A stretch of 64,000 bases of DNA, taken from the NCBI GenBank assembly GCA_033030425.1, contig JAUFSD010000011.1:1116001-1180000 (forward strand), read 5' to 3'. This document shows positions 44,663 through 55,700 of this stretch, piece after piece. The notes under the pieces were generated by a model. That model saw only the letters and a list, made by a program, of their open reading frames with translations. It was not told where the DNA came from and ran no database searches. This DNA is from Verpa conica (Eukaryota; Ascomycota; Pezizomycetes; Pezizales; Morchellaceae). Made by a program: the position numbers and the translations under genes. Numbering within the stretch: the first letter of the stretch is position 1; each line of letters starts with the position of its first letter.

Positions 44663-47143
44663 GTGTCAGACATCAGTGTGGAGGATAAAATGGATGGAGA
44701 ACATTTGGTTATTTCTTGTACTCTTTCAAACAATATAAAAACCATCCAAACTCATGCATTGATTGACACCGGGGCCTCTGGATTCGCTTTTATTGATGAA
44801 ACCTTTGCACGCCACCACCAGCTCCAATTAACACCTCTTAAAACCCCAAGGGAGTTAGAGGTTATCGACGGACGACCAGTGTCTTCTGGTCAAATTACAC
44901 ATCTTGCACATCTCGGTCTATCCATCAAGTCCCATAGGGAACACGCCCCCTTTTTTGTAACAACTTTAGGACAGTACCCTCTGGTCTTAGGCATTCCTTG
45001 GCTCAAACATCACGATGTTTCCCTTCGTTTTAAACACAACTATGTTAAGTTTGGGTCCAAATTCTGTCAAAAGAACTGTACTTCATCCCACGTGCCTGTT
45101 GTATCCCCAGGAATTTCCCCACCAGACAAAACAAAAATTCATCTTATAGGCTCCGCTGCATTTTGCAGACTTTCCAGGAAAAGAAACGTCCAAGTATTTT
45201 CACTCTCGCTCTATGAAATAAATAAAATTGTCGACCACAAAACCTCTAAGGAGGAATGGAAGCAAAGAATACCAGCAGAATATCACGAATACTTGGACAT
45301 GTTCGACGAAAAACTCTCCAAAAATCTGCCCCCGAGACGACCCTATGATCACAAAATTCCCTTGAAAGAAGGAAAGGAACCCCCGTTTGGCCCCCTTTAC
45401 GGCATGACCAGAGAAGAACTCATAGTTCTTAAGGAATACATCGAGGATAATATGGCCAAAGGATTTATCAGAGATAGCGCATCACCGGCAGGATCTCCAG
45501 TACTTTTTGTAAAAAAGGCGGATGGGTCGCTCCGACTCTGTGTCGACTACCGAGGGCTGAACGAAGTAACCGTTAAGAATCGGTACCCTCTACCTCTGAT
45601 ACGAGAAACACTGGACAGACTTGCAAAAGCTAAGTGGTACACCAAACTGGATCTCCGCATGGGTTATAATCAAATACGCATAGCTCTAGGAGAGGAATGG
45701 AAGACAGCCTTTAGGACCAGGTACGGCCACTATGAGTATACGGTCATGCCTTTTGGACTCACCAACGCCCCCGCTACTTTTCAACATTTTGTCAATGACT
45801 GCCTAAGGGAATACCTGGACCAATTCTGCACTGCTTATCTGGACGACATTTTGATCTACAGCGATACACTCAAAGAACACAAGGTACACGTCAAAAAGGT
45901 CTTACAGACTCTGAAAAACAATGGGGTACTCCTAAAACCCGAAAAATGTGAATTCCACTGCCAGAAGACAACGTATTTGGGGTTAGTGATATCCCCCGAA
46001 GGCATCAGCATGGACACCAAGAAAGTATCAGCAGTAATGGACTGGACACGACCCAAACATCTTAAAGATTTACAAGCATTTTTGGGCTTCGCCAATTTTT
46101 ACCGACGTTTTATTAGGGATTTTTCCAAACTCGCCGCTCCCCTCACTGCTCTATCAAGAAAGGAACCAGGAACAAAAGAACATGTCCCTTTTATTTGGAC
46201 AAAAGATCATCAACTAGCATTCGATATCTTAAAAGTGGCTTTTACTTCGGCGCCAGTTCTGATGCACTTCGATCCAGAAAAACCAATTATGGTAGAAACA
46301 GATGCCTCCGATTACGTCTCCGCGGGAGTGCTATCCCAAAAGGACAATCAGGGAATTCTACACCCAGTGGCATTCTTTTCCAAGAAACACTCCCCAGCCG
46401 AGTGTAACTACGAAATCTACGACAAGGAATTACTAGCAATCATCAGAAGTTTTGAAGAATGGAGACCAGAGCTGGAAGGGGCCGCCTTTCCCATTGCAGT
46501 CATATCGGATCATAAGAATTTGGAATACTTTATGACCACCAAAAATCTTAATCGAAGACAGGCACGATGGGCCGAATACCTCTCGCGTTTTAATTTTGTA
46601 ATCACATACCGACCAGGGAAACAAGGAGGAAAACCGGATGCATTGACAAGGAGATCAGGAGATCTCCCTGAAGAAGGGGATGATAGAATTCAGCACCAGA
46701 GTCAGACAGTGTTGAAAAAGGAAAATTTGGATCCTAAGCTAAGTTTGTTAGCGGGTACTTTGGCAAATGAACCCGCTGAAATGACTGTTCCCCTAACGGA
46801 ATTAATACAAGAGGCACTGGAAACTGATTCACTTCCGCAAAAGATTTTAGGAATGCTAGCCAGGGGAGAAAAGAAATCCTCAGAGATATCCCTGGCGGAG
46901 TGCGCAGATAACAATGGACTCCTTTACTACCGAAATCGTCTGTATATACCCGATTACGATCCCCTTCGTCTACACATTCTTAAGGAACATCACGACGCAC
47001 CAGCAGCAGGGCACCCAGGCAGAGAAAAAACCTTTGAATTAGTCAGCCGCCAATACTTCTGGCCAAAAATGCGCGAGTACATCGGAAGGTACTGTGACGA
47101 CTTTACCATCGTCATGACTAGTCTCAAGTACCTCTCCACATAG
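44663..47143 (+). CDS. Gypsy Pol: protease, RT, RNase H, integrase zinc region
   Basis: This 826-residue frame is the -1 frame relative to gag; the listed start is GTG and the frame extends upstream past the gag stop. The protease motif is LIDTGASGF (Asp near residue 35). The reverse transcriptase has LCVDYRGLNEVTVKNRYPLP, FGLTNAPATFQ and catalytic YLDD near residue 392. RNase H follows with VETDASDYVSAGVLSQ and YDKELLAI. The integrase H2C2 region (HHDAPAAGHPGREKTFEL, FWPKM) then begins. True element sequence stops at the insertion point (47092); the last ~16 residues are read from the inserted LTR. Confidence 0.92.
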   Translation: MSDISVEDKMDGEHLVISCTLSNNIKTIQTHALIDTGASGFAFIDETFARHHQLQLTPLKTPRELEVIDGRPVSSGQITHLAHLGLSIKSHREHAPFFVTTLGQYPLVLGIPWLKHHDVSLRFKHNYVKFGSKFCQKNCTSSHVPVVSPGISPPDKTKIHLIGSAAFCRLSRKRNVQVFSLSLYEINKIVDHKTSKEEWKQRIPAEYHEYLDMFDEKLSKNLPPRRPYDHKIPLKEGKEPPFGPLYGMTREELIVLKEYIEDNMAKGFIRDSASPAGSPVLFVKKADGSLRLCVDYRGLNEVTVKNRYPLPLIRETLDRLAKAKWYTKLDLRMGYNQIRIALGEEWKTAFRTRYGHYEYTVMPFGLTNAPATFQHFVNDCLREYLDQFCTAYLDDILIYSDTLKEHKVHVKKVLQTLKNNGVLLKPEKCEFHCQKTTYLGLVISPEGISMDTKKVSAVMDWTRPKHLKDLQAFLGFANFYRRFIRDFSKLAAPLTALSRKEPGTKEHVPFIWTKDHQLAFDILKVAFTSAPVLMHFDPEKPIMVETDASDYVSAGVLSQKDNQGILHPVAFFSKKHSPAECNYEIYDKELLAIIRSFEEWRPELEGAAFPIAVISDHKNLEYFMTTKNLNRRQARWAEYLSRFNFVITYRPGKQGGKPDALTRRSGDLPEEGDDRIQHQSQTVLKKENLDPKLSLLAGTLANEPAEMTVPLTELIQEALETDSLPQKILGMLARGEKKSSEISLAECADNNGLLYYRNRLYIPDYDPLRLHILKEHHDAPAAGHPGREKTFELVSRQYFWPKMREYIGRYCDDFTIVMTSLKYLST

Positions 47144-48347
47144 AGACACCTAAGGATCTCCCTTGAGGCATAGGACTAGCTATCCCATTCCGGTCAATAG
47201 ATACTAAGGAAAGTCATTACTATGATAGCCCGATCCCTAAGCGAGCTGGCGAGCCCCTAGGACGGAGCGAAGCTCACCGTCGTCGGTATGCGACAGAGAC
47301 CAGAGTAATGCGTCTGTAGCTTATAGCTACGGGAGATACTAGCGCAATGAGACTGAAGCAGTTACCTCCATGAACAGAGTTAAGCTCCTGTTCCTCTAGG
47401 AGGAATAATAACAGCTTCGCTGATGGCCAATCTTATGGGAGGCCGAGAGCCATGAAACGAGAGCAAAGCTACGCTTAGTAGTTAGGGCCGCCAGCAAAAT
47501 AGATAATTAACCTGGTGGCATCACGAATCGAACCATATGGGGCTATGCCTTGTGTGTCGCCCTAAGGTCCTTATGGATCAAGATTACCTCTCCGCCACGA
47601 CCCCAGGTTGGACTAGGAACGTGGGAAAGGAATCTAAGCAACGGCAGGAATCACCAGTGGGTTACCCTACCTAGGGGACTCTGTGTTTTCTAACACCCCC
47701 GAGGCGCCCCACTGTGCCACCCGCCGTTTGCAGAGGGGGCCCCCCTGAGTTGCTGATTCCCTAACAAAAAGACAAGTTTTGGACCCCAAAAATAACCCCA
47801 AAACCGTCAGGAAAATTCGTCCAACCGAACCAAACTCGGAGGGTATATGGGGGACAGTGCTGCGAATCCATAGGTGCAATCGGATTTGAAATCGGACCAT
47901 TTTAGCAATAGTTACAGAGTTTTTTGTAACCAACGCTTTTTAGTCGCTAGTCTATCGACCCCGCTAGTTCTTAGGGGCGCTCTAGACTCAGTTGATTTCC
48001 AAGCGCGGAGGAATTGTTCCCCCGCTCCTTGGCAGCCTGCTCGCTTTCAAAATCATAGCTTAAACCCGTCCTTCCCCCAGGACAATCATTATTGCTAGTC
48101 AACGAACAACCGTTGTTCAGAGACCCTCATACTCTTTGCTAAAGACGTTTGTCTTCCCCTGGGAAGCAGAGCCTTTTAAAGTCTTTAGTTATCTATCCAT
48201 TAAATCCTTATTCCTGTTTGCCTAGGGACTGTCGACCTTCCGTGTTGACGAGCGGTTCTAAGCCTCGCTGCTGAAGCTTCTCGTCAGAAAGGAAGGTTGT
48301 TGGTTTTTTTGGTACGGCAGTACTCCCCTGGGAGTGCCCCCGTTACA
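47093..48347. mobile_element. 1,255-bp solo-LTR-like insert in Gypsy integrase
   Basis: The insert begins TGTGACG and ends CGTTACA (TG..CA with a 7-bp imperfect inverted repeat) and is flanked by GGTAC on both sides (47088-47092, 48348-48352). Removing it with one duplication places the H2C2 histidines in frame with the CHTCQRSK cysteines. I see no ORF of known type inside. These are the hallmarks of a solo LTR, but its internal-region partner is not in this window, so orientation and family are unknown. Confidence 0.85.
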
Positions 48348-48451
48348 GGTACACAAGAAACTGCCACACCTGCCAAAGGAGCAAAATCAATACGCACGGC
48401 AAGTATGGAGTTCTCCGCCCTCTACCCATCCCAGAACAACCCTGGAAAGAA

Positions 48452-49564
48452 GTGTCAATGGATTTCGTCACCGGCCTACCGGAAAGCAACGGATTCGACG
48501 CCATATTAGTGGTAGTGGACAGACTGTCCAAGATGCGGCACCTAATCCCCTGCCATACTACAACCGACGCAGGACAAGTAGCCAAACTGTACCTTCACAA
48601 CGTTTGGAAACTTCACGGCCTCCCTACGCATGTCACCTCCGATAGAGGCACCCAGTTTACCGCAAAATTCTGGAAGTCGCTGTGCCAACACCTGAAAATC
48701 GAAGCACGCATGTCGACCGCATATCACCCAGAAACAGATGGGCAGACGGAAAGGGTAAACGCAATTATGGAACAGTACCTCCGCGCATACGTATCATATC
48801 AACAGGACGATTGGAGTGAGTGGCTACCGATGGCGGAGTTCGCCGCCAATAATCAGGTATCGGAAACCACCAAGGCCACTCCCTTCTTCGCCAACTACGG
48901 GTTTCATCCTCGCTTTCAAGTAAGCCTTACACCTCAAGGACGGACTGCCCCGGAACTGGATGCAAAAGACTTTGCCTCAAAAATGACGGAGTTGCATGAG
49001 TGGCTAGCAACACAGATGAGGACCGCACAGGATAAACAGGAACAGTACACAAACGCGCGCAGGACACCCGCCCCTCGATACCAGCCAGGGGACATGGTTT
49101 TTGTATCTTTAAAAAATATTCGCACCACCAGAAATTCCAGAAAACTCGATTGGAAGAAAGCAGGCCCCTACCGTGTTAAAAGGGTTATCAGCCCCTACGC
49201 TTACGAGATCGAACTGCCCAAAACCATGCCAAATCACCCCGTATTCCACGTTTCCCTTCTGGAACCCTCCGCCTCAGACCCCCTACCAGGACAGATACAA
49301 CTTCCCCCCCCACCTGTAGTTACCCAAGGGGAGCAGGAATGGGAAGTAGAGGAAATCTTGGACTCTAGAGTAGTTCGGGGAAGTCCTAGTTATTACGTCA
49401 AGTGGACGGGCTACCATCAACCGTCCTGGGAACCCGCTTCCTATCATGAGGAAACAGCAGCAGTGGACGTCTTTCACAAGCAGTACCCCAGTAAACCAGG
49501 ACCCTGGGACTTAAAGCCTCGCAGGAGCTCGCGACTAAAAGGGGGGGCTACTTTCACGGAGTGA
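48452..49564 (+). CDS. Gypsy integrase core and chromodomain half
   Basis: This 370-residue frame is the rest of Pol after the solo-LTR insertion. The frame opens at about 48353, so the listed start is not a natural one. The integrase triad is visible as Asp in MDFVTGLP, Asp in TSDRGTQF and Glu in DGQTERVN. A GPY/F-type segment (KAGPYRVKR, HPVFHVSLLEP) follows at about 230-275. The end is a chromodomain (about 308-352: EWEVEEILDSR, YYVKWTGY, SWEPASY). By family knowledge this steers integration to histone-marked heterochromatin. The stop codon lies in the first bases of the 3' LTR. Confidence 0.9.
   Translation: MSMDFVTGLPESNGFDAILVVVDRLSKMRHLIPCHTTTDAGQVAKLYLHNVWKLHGLPTHVTSDRGTQFTAKFWKSLCQHLKIEARMSTAYHPETDGQTERVNAIMEQYLRAYVSYQQDDWSEWLPMAEFAANNQVSETTKATPFFANYGFHPRFQVSLTPQGRTAPELDAKDFASKMTELHEWLATQMRTAQDKQEQYTNARRTPAPRYQPGDMVFVSLKNIRTTRNSRKLDWKKAGPYRVKRVISPYAYEIELPKTMPNHPVFHVSLLEPSASDPLPGQIQLPPPPVVTQGEQEWEVEEILDSRVVRGSPSYYVKWTGYHQPSWEPASYHEETAAVDVFHKQYPSKPGPWDLKPRRSSRLKGGATFTE
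49537..49549 (+). other. Gypsy polypurine tract
   Basis: AAAAGGGGGGG lies directly before the 3' LTR. It is the expected primer for plus-strand DNA synthesis. Confidence 0.75.
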
Positions 49565-49918
49565 TCGGGACGCTAGGGTGAGCTAGGTTGTGACTCATAC
49601 AAGGAGGGAAGTAGGGTAACCGGTGTCAGAGGTTGAGAACAAGGGCATTGTATAAGCAGGGTTTTTTGTATAAATAGGGAGCGTTGCTCCCTCTCTGTAA
49701 TAGTTTTCTTTCTCTTTTTTCTTTACGCAACGTTTCTTCAGTTAGAACCAATATAAACTTCTTTCCTCGCTGCCTCTCTGCTGCTACATCGCCTTGCGAT
49801 CGCTGAACCCACTTCTTACTCCACAAACCCTTGGTATTTTGCTTGTAACGGATAGTTACCGTGCCATTGAGTTAGTTGTATCCTGTGGTTACGCTGTCCC
49901 CACGCTGCCTCCTTGAAA
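49552..49918 (+). repeat. Gypsy 3' LTR
   Basis: This 367-bp LTR starts TTTCACGGAGTGATC, ends CCTTGAAA, and is followed by the target duplication TAGAT. Confidence 0.92.
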
Positions 49919-50116
49919 TAGATTTAGGGGTGGCAACGCCCAGGGCTAAAACACTCAACTAAAATAAAAGTTCACTTAAAAATATTCAGAGAGGTCTGTT
50001 ATTAGATTGATAATAAGCGAGATTTTTAAATATTTAGTTATTTTCTCAGGCAGAGCTGTACTGGTGAAGATTAAAGCAAAAGTTTGCAGTTAACATGAGA
50101 GGAAAAGGTGCAGCCA

Positions 50117-50486
50117 TTTCAAGGGGGACAGCGTGAGGGCAGCGTGACCACAGGATACAACTAACTCGATGGCAAGGTAACTATCCGTTACAAGCAAAAT
50201 ACCAAAGGTTTGTGAAGTAAAAAGTGGTTTCAGCGATCGCGAAGCGATGGGACAGCGGAGAGGCAGCGAAAGAAGAACTTTGTATTTGAATCTAATTGAA
50301 GAGACGTTGCGTAAAGAGAAAAGAGAAAAACTATTACAGAGAGGAAGCAACGCTCCCTATTTATACCCAAAATCCCCGCCTTTGTACAATATCTTTGTTT
50401 CCTTCCCCGACACCTTGTTACCCTGTCTTCCTCCTTGTATGAGTCACAACGAGACTCACCCTGGCACCCCTGATCAATCCGTGAAA
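50117..50486 (-). mobile_element. Solo LTR of the Gypsy family, minus orientation
   Basis: This 370-bp reverse-complement match to the Gypsy LTR reads TTTCAAGG...CCGTGAAA on the plus strand. AGCCA is duplicated on both sides (50112-50116 and 50487-50491). It sits inside MITE A only 200 bp from the full-length Gypsy, in opposite orientation, and is an independent insertion. Confidence 0.92.
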
Positions 50487-51195
50487 AGCCAGCAGCACTC
50501 CTGTTAGCAACCACAAAGTGCCAAATAAGCGATCTTTTGCAACCTTCACACTGGCAACCAGTATACATAACATAACTACTGCAAAACTAATAAATAAAAA
50601 TAACCCACCTAAATAGCCCCACTAAATAAAACTTACCCTCTTCCTTCCTTAAAAAGAATTAAATATTTAAATATTTCGCTTAATATTGACCTAATAACAG
50701 TCCTCTCTGAATATCTTTAAGCAAACTTTTATTTTAGTTGGGTGTTTTAGCCCTGGGCGTTGCCACCCCTAAATCTGCGAAATCTGCAAAATCTGCAGAT
50801 TGGACCTTTGTAGCTACGTGCCGCCGTACTATAGACCCTTAGATATTGCGATGGAAATGGCCTAGGCCACCCTCAATAATATTGGTTTGCTTTCTAGGCG
50901 AGAGGATCTGAAGGATATGTAACCCCACAAATCTCTAGCATAGATGATGTATGTCGCAGAACCCCCGCTATCCGGACTGCATCGTTAAGTGGATGGTTAG
51001 AGAGCGAATAACTTCATGATCGAACACCAATAATGTGCTTTTTCCGCTTACCATGGGAGCTACCGAGGGTACGTCCCAGCTGAATTATAAATGATATCCC
51101 AATTCAATGGAATGGTCGAAGTAGAAAACGGTACCATGCAGCTGGTGCAGTACTAGACGCGCGATAGCCGATGCAAGCCCGGAACTTACCTATTA

Positions 51196-51796
51196 CGGCG
51201 GACTGCAGCGACCACTCCGCCATAATTGCGAAAGCGAAAGGCCAGAATACCCCCCCCCCCACCAAAATATCCCCCAAAGTCAATTAGCCAATAGGTATAT
51301 TTAAATTACTTTGTGCTCTTGAAAAGTAAATAAACTTCCTCTTAGCTATAGCACCCTAGGAAGTAGGTGGAAGAGGGGTGGAAGCAAGGTTTTTGGATAA
51401 AGTCCTTACTCTGTTGCCCAATTGGAGCACCTCAGGCTTGAATTAGAGAGTTTACAGCTGCCCAGAGACTTTACATACCATTAGGGATATCCTAGCTAGG
51501 CATACAAATTCTTTTAAAACAACTTTTTTTTTGGAAGGGGTTGTGAACAAAATCTCTACACCCATAATATCCCAATAAGGGTCTCGATCTAGCTCTATCC
51601 TAAAACTTCGCTTCCATCCCTCTTCCACTTGTTCTCTAGAGCACTATAGGTAAGAGAAAGTGTATTTACTTATCAAGAGCACAAGGTAATTCAAATATAT
51701 TTCTTAGCTTATTAATTTTGGAGGAAATTTTGGTGGGGGGGGAATTTTGGCTTTTCACTTTCGCAATTATGGCGGAGTGGTCGCTGCAGTCCGCCG
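51196..51796. mobile_element. TIR element (MITE B), 601 bp
   Basis: The terminal inverted repeats are about 130 bp long, starting CGGCGGACTGCAGCGACCAC at each end and flanked by TA (51194-51195, 51797-51798). The outermost CGGCGG and the TA duplication are shared with MITE A, but the rest differs. There is no ORF of note. A C run (left) and G run (right) in the repeats differ in length. Confidence 0.88.
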
Positions 51797-51798
51797 TA

Positions 51799-52792
51799 CC
51801 TATAGCGAGCGATGCATTTTCTTATCTACAACAAGTATCATAGATAGACCGCAAGGAGATTTTTGACTTAGAGAACTTACTATCTCGAGTGATATCATAG
51901 TAATATGTGTATATGTTAATAGCCCAAAGGTGCTCTGTGCACCAATTATAGGGTTAGGGGTGTCTTAACGACAACCTGTCGAGTACGGATGTATGACGTG
52001 TGGTTGGCACGCTATCTAGTATATAGCCCGAGCAGGAGAGCTCCTTCAATATACATTATCATGTACTTTACCTACTGCATGCCGCCTAAAGAAAAGTCTT
52101 ATCTCATACGTTGGATTTCGATTGTTTAGCCTGAAGTCCTATATAAGTTATGATTACTAGGCTTACCGTTGTACAGCATTACCGCCACTTGCTCAAGGGA
52201 TAGATAAATCGGCAATCTAACCAATGGAGCAAGCCTTGCTGGCATTCAAAGAACATCGACGCACAGATTATTCTGGCCTTGGTGTTGAGGGGTACCGACT
52301 AAACTCTGGGGCTGAAATATCTTAAGCAAAGCCAAGCCATGTTGCATGTTTTGTTGAGAACCCGCTGCGCGTCTCTACCCCGTCGACCTGCGCACGTTGG
52401 AGCTAGGATATAAACTTGGGATATCAGCAACATATACTAGAGTTAGTTTTGACATCCGCTACTCAATCCTCTTCTTACCTCAAGTGAACTACACGGTACC
52501 TATTACTTGACCGCAATAAATATCATTACCGGCGACTAAAGGTTTGGAAGTGGTGTACCATTGTACCTAGCCTACAGATATTATGATGCCGGTCGGATAC
52601 TGATATTTTTCACATAGGACAAGGTCTGTCGGTTCTTATCGGTTCTTATCGGTCTAAACGATAGCGGTTCATCTTTCGTATTAGAGAGTTATTTACCTTC
52701 CCGAGTAATTCCAACTTATAAAAGTAAATTTTGTATTTTACCATGAGTACCAGTTGCTAATAAATCTGAAGATCGTCCAGCTACACTCTACA
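51799..52792. other. Spacer upstream of membrane/ankyrin gene
   Basis: It contains a telomere-like dimer (51951-51959) and a CGGTTCTTAT triplet repeat at about 52629-52653. I see no gene. Confidence 0.5.
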
Positions 52793-55700
52793 ATGGCTGG
52801 GGGCGCGATTCCCTTCCCCGACTCCGATCCTGGAGATGAGTTCTCAAACAACCTGATCTCCGATCTTGGCCCGCTGTTGGCCCTCTTTGGTGAGGAGGTC
52901 GCAAAGCAGTTTATGTCAGAATCGATGGGTTGGGCTGACCATATCATCTTCGCAATGGCGCCTATTGGAATCATTACTACAATCGTTGGCGCAATCCGCA
53001 TTGGAGGGTCGCGGTGGCTAAAGGCCCTCATAGGAAGAGCTAAAGAGAACCTTGCATTTGCTGAGGCGGAGTTGGTGTCGTCGACATCGAGTGAGGTCTG
53101 TGAGATGTTTAATGGTCAACATGTGGTGAGGATCACGGGTGCACCTGAAATCACGGAGTTCATATGTATGAATCAAGATGATGGGCTGGAAGCAAAAATA
53201 GTTCAGCCCCGGACAATCAACCTTACAAAGGTTACACACTTTTCTCAAGTCGATAAAAAATACCAGACTTGGAAATTAAAAGACGCAGTCACCCAGGAAG
53301 TTTTAAGGGAAAAAGTCCGTAAAACTACTCCGGTATTTAAGAGAGGTTAGTAACTCATCAAATTCCTCAAGCCCCATCCGTCCTGAAGCCACGTCTAACA
53401 TTTGTCTAGGCATAGATTTTTTTCAGCAGATAACAAAGATACAACAACTTATAACAAAAGGTAGAGATGTGCCTGCCTGGAGTGTAATTACTTATTACTA
53501 ACTTTTCTATAGCTAGGGATCTTTTGATACCCGGAAAGACTACAGCACAAGGGGGTGACCTAGAGAACCAGGTGCCGGCTACAGATAAGAACGGCTCAAG
53601 CATTACCGAGCACCCCCAAGATAGTACCTCACAACTCGATAAAACCATTTTACACTCTCCAGATGGTAGCAAACAATCTGTTGGTTCTACTATAAACTCT
53701 GGGAGTGTTATCACGGAATCCCTAGGTGATAGCATAGACGATGGCCCTCCGAATATATCACTGAACATGCATAGCCGCACTGGACGGGGGGAGCTCTACG
53801 CCGCTGCAGTAATTGGAATTACTTTACAACTCGCCGTCCTCATATACGACTGGTTCATAACCTATTACCCTGGGTTCAAGCAGAAAAAAGGTGGGGAGTA
53901 TATGGCACCATACGCATTTCCTACAACCAGTATTGGAGTACTGGCCCTTGTATTGGGGATGCTGATCTGCTGCTACATCACTGAAAGTAGCACCGCCGAT
54001 AAGAGTTACGTCTCCGACAAAGAAAATCTCCATATGGTGTGGATACAGCGGGCTGGGGTCGTAAGTGATCAAATTTTTGAATCCTACGTACTTGTAGCAC
54101 GACACAAGCGCCACGTAGTCACAAGCTCGAGGCGGGCAAAACGGACTGATGCCGAGAGGTTTTCTACTGAGAGTCTTACATTTTTGGGGGCGGTAGCGGG
54201 TATCATTGGCTTTGTGTTGCAGTTTGTTGGGCTGCGTGCGATGCATTGGTCGGCGTCGATTGCACAACTTTCTGCAACTATCACTATGGTCCTTCTTAGA
54301 GCCTATGTTCGTCGGGGATTGGCTGAAAGCCCCCATGCTCAAGAAGTCATGAAGGGCTATGAGCTCGATTGGCTGGCAACACGGATAGCGGAGAACACAG
54401 ACGCCCTTTGCAAAATACCTAACTCAAAAGGCCCAGGTATTGCTGCAGAGGATAAAAATATGGCTGGCTTTTGGTCAGATGATTGCTTTAAATGGGGCGT
54501 ATCCACGGTAGGGAGCTTTGATAGATCGAAACTCCTACGCGTTGGCACTGAGCCCCCCCAGAGGACAGAGAACGAAATGGAGCCACAAACACAGACAGCT
54601 AGAGCGATGAAGGTGGTCGAAGCACGAATATATCTTGGGCGAACTGCGAATTGGCATGGACCTATCATGGAGCGAGCAATTTCTGTAGCATCTGCAATTG
54701 AGGCTATGGCGGAAATGTGTATTAAGAAGGATATTGAGGAAAAATTGCTTGTTTGGTCAATTAACAACCATGATGGTAGCGAGATTAAATTCAGTTTAAA
54801 AAGCGGAGATAAAGAATCAGCGTGGAGGGCGGACATTAGAGAGATCGAGGCGGTACTTTCGTTGTGGCTCTTCTCAGTGGCACGGAAGGAGTTGGAGAGC
54901 AAGACTAGCAAGCTCAAGGATGGTATTGAAGGGGACCGGAGTAGAGCGACATCTAAGAATGAGAGCCTACGACTACTTGATCTTATGGATGAATCACATC
55001 TCAGGTATATGCGCTGGTGGCTTGGAGGTGCAACGGGGTTGTTAAAGGAGGTAGAAGTCAAAAATCTTGCTTCTACTGCGAGAGCTAGCGATTCACTGGA
55101 TACTCAATCTCCGGGCTCAAGGAAATCTACATCTAGGTCTACCGAACCGCATACCGAACCGGCGGCATTGCAGAGCTCCACATACAGCTCTACCGGACTG
55201 GGTATTGATTTACTACCCGAATATAACTCCAACCCACTAGATATCGAAGTTGAGCCCTCAAACGGATGCCCTAAGAAAAGCAGCAGCGAGCCTACACCTG
55301 ACTCCACCAGCGAGCTCACACCTGAATCCGCTAACGAGCCTTTGCTGGATATGGCACAGTTCGAGACACATAGGATCGTCGGGTGCAGATCAGAGGTCAA
55401 TGACTCCGTGTTAGCAGTTATTTCAAACGCACCTTTAGATATCCTCTATGCTCAGGATATTTTTGCTTCATTTGCATGGGCCTTCTTTCAGTCCCCTTTC
55501 TCTAATCGAATTCCTGGCATGACTACTGTACAGGAACCTAGAGACAGCTTCTATCAAGATATCAACGGTTTATTTGAGTCAATAACTCTTAATAGCACAG
55601 AAATGCTGAGGCTAGTCAAGAAAATATCTCAAACGGGATTAGGGACCGTGGAAGACATCTTGTACACAATCCTCCCCCCTCTAATTATTGAAGGCAAGCT

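Larger units (their letters stand above)
42839..49918 (+). mobile_element. Full-length chromodomain Gypsy (chromovirus)
   Basis: This 7.08-kb element is flanked by TAGAT on both sides (42834-42838 and 49919-49923). It has 365- and 367-bp LTRs, gag, then protease-RT-RNase H, an integrase split by a 1,255-bp insert, and a C-terminal chromodomain. The LTRs differ at very roughly 7% of positions by eye, many of them transitions, so the insertion is older than the Copia. The integrase break makes this copy non-autonomous. Confidence 0.94.
42785..50826. mobile_element. TIR element (MITE A) carrying nested insertions
   Basis: The outer ends are inverted repeats: CGGCGGCACGTAGCTACAAA at the left, and the same read from the right end at 50826, each next to TA. 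The repeat continues through AAATCTGC-type units and TTAGGGGTGGCAACGCCC into AT-rich sequence, for well over 100 bp per side. Removing the Gypsy (42839-49918) and the solo LTR (50117-50486) with one duplication each leaves roughly 0.6 kb without an ORF. It is probably a non-autonomous DNA transposon. Confidence 0.82.
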
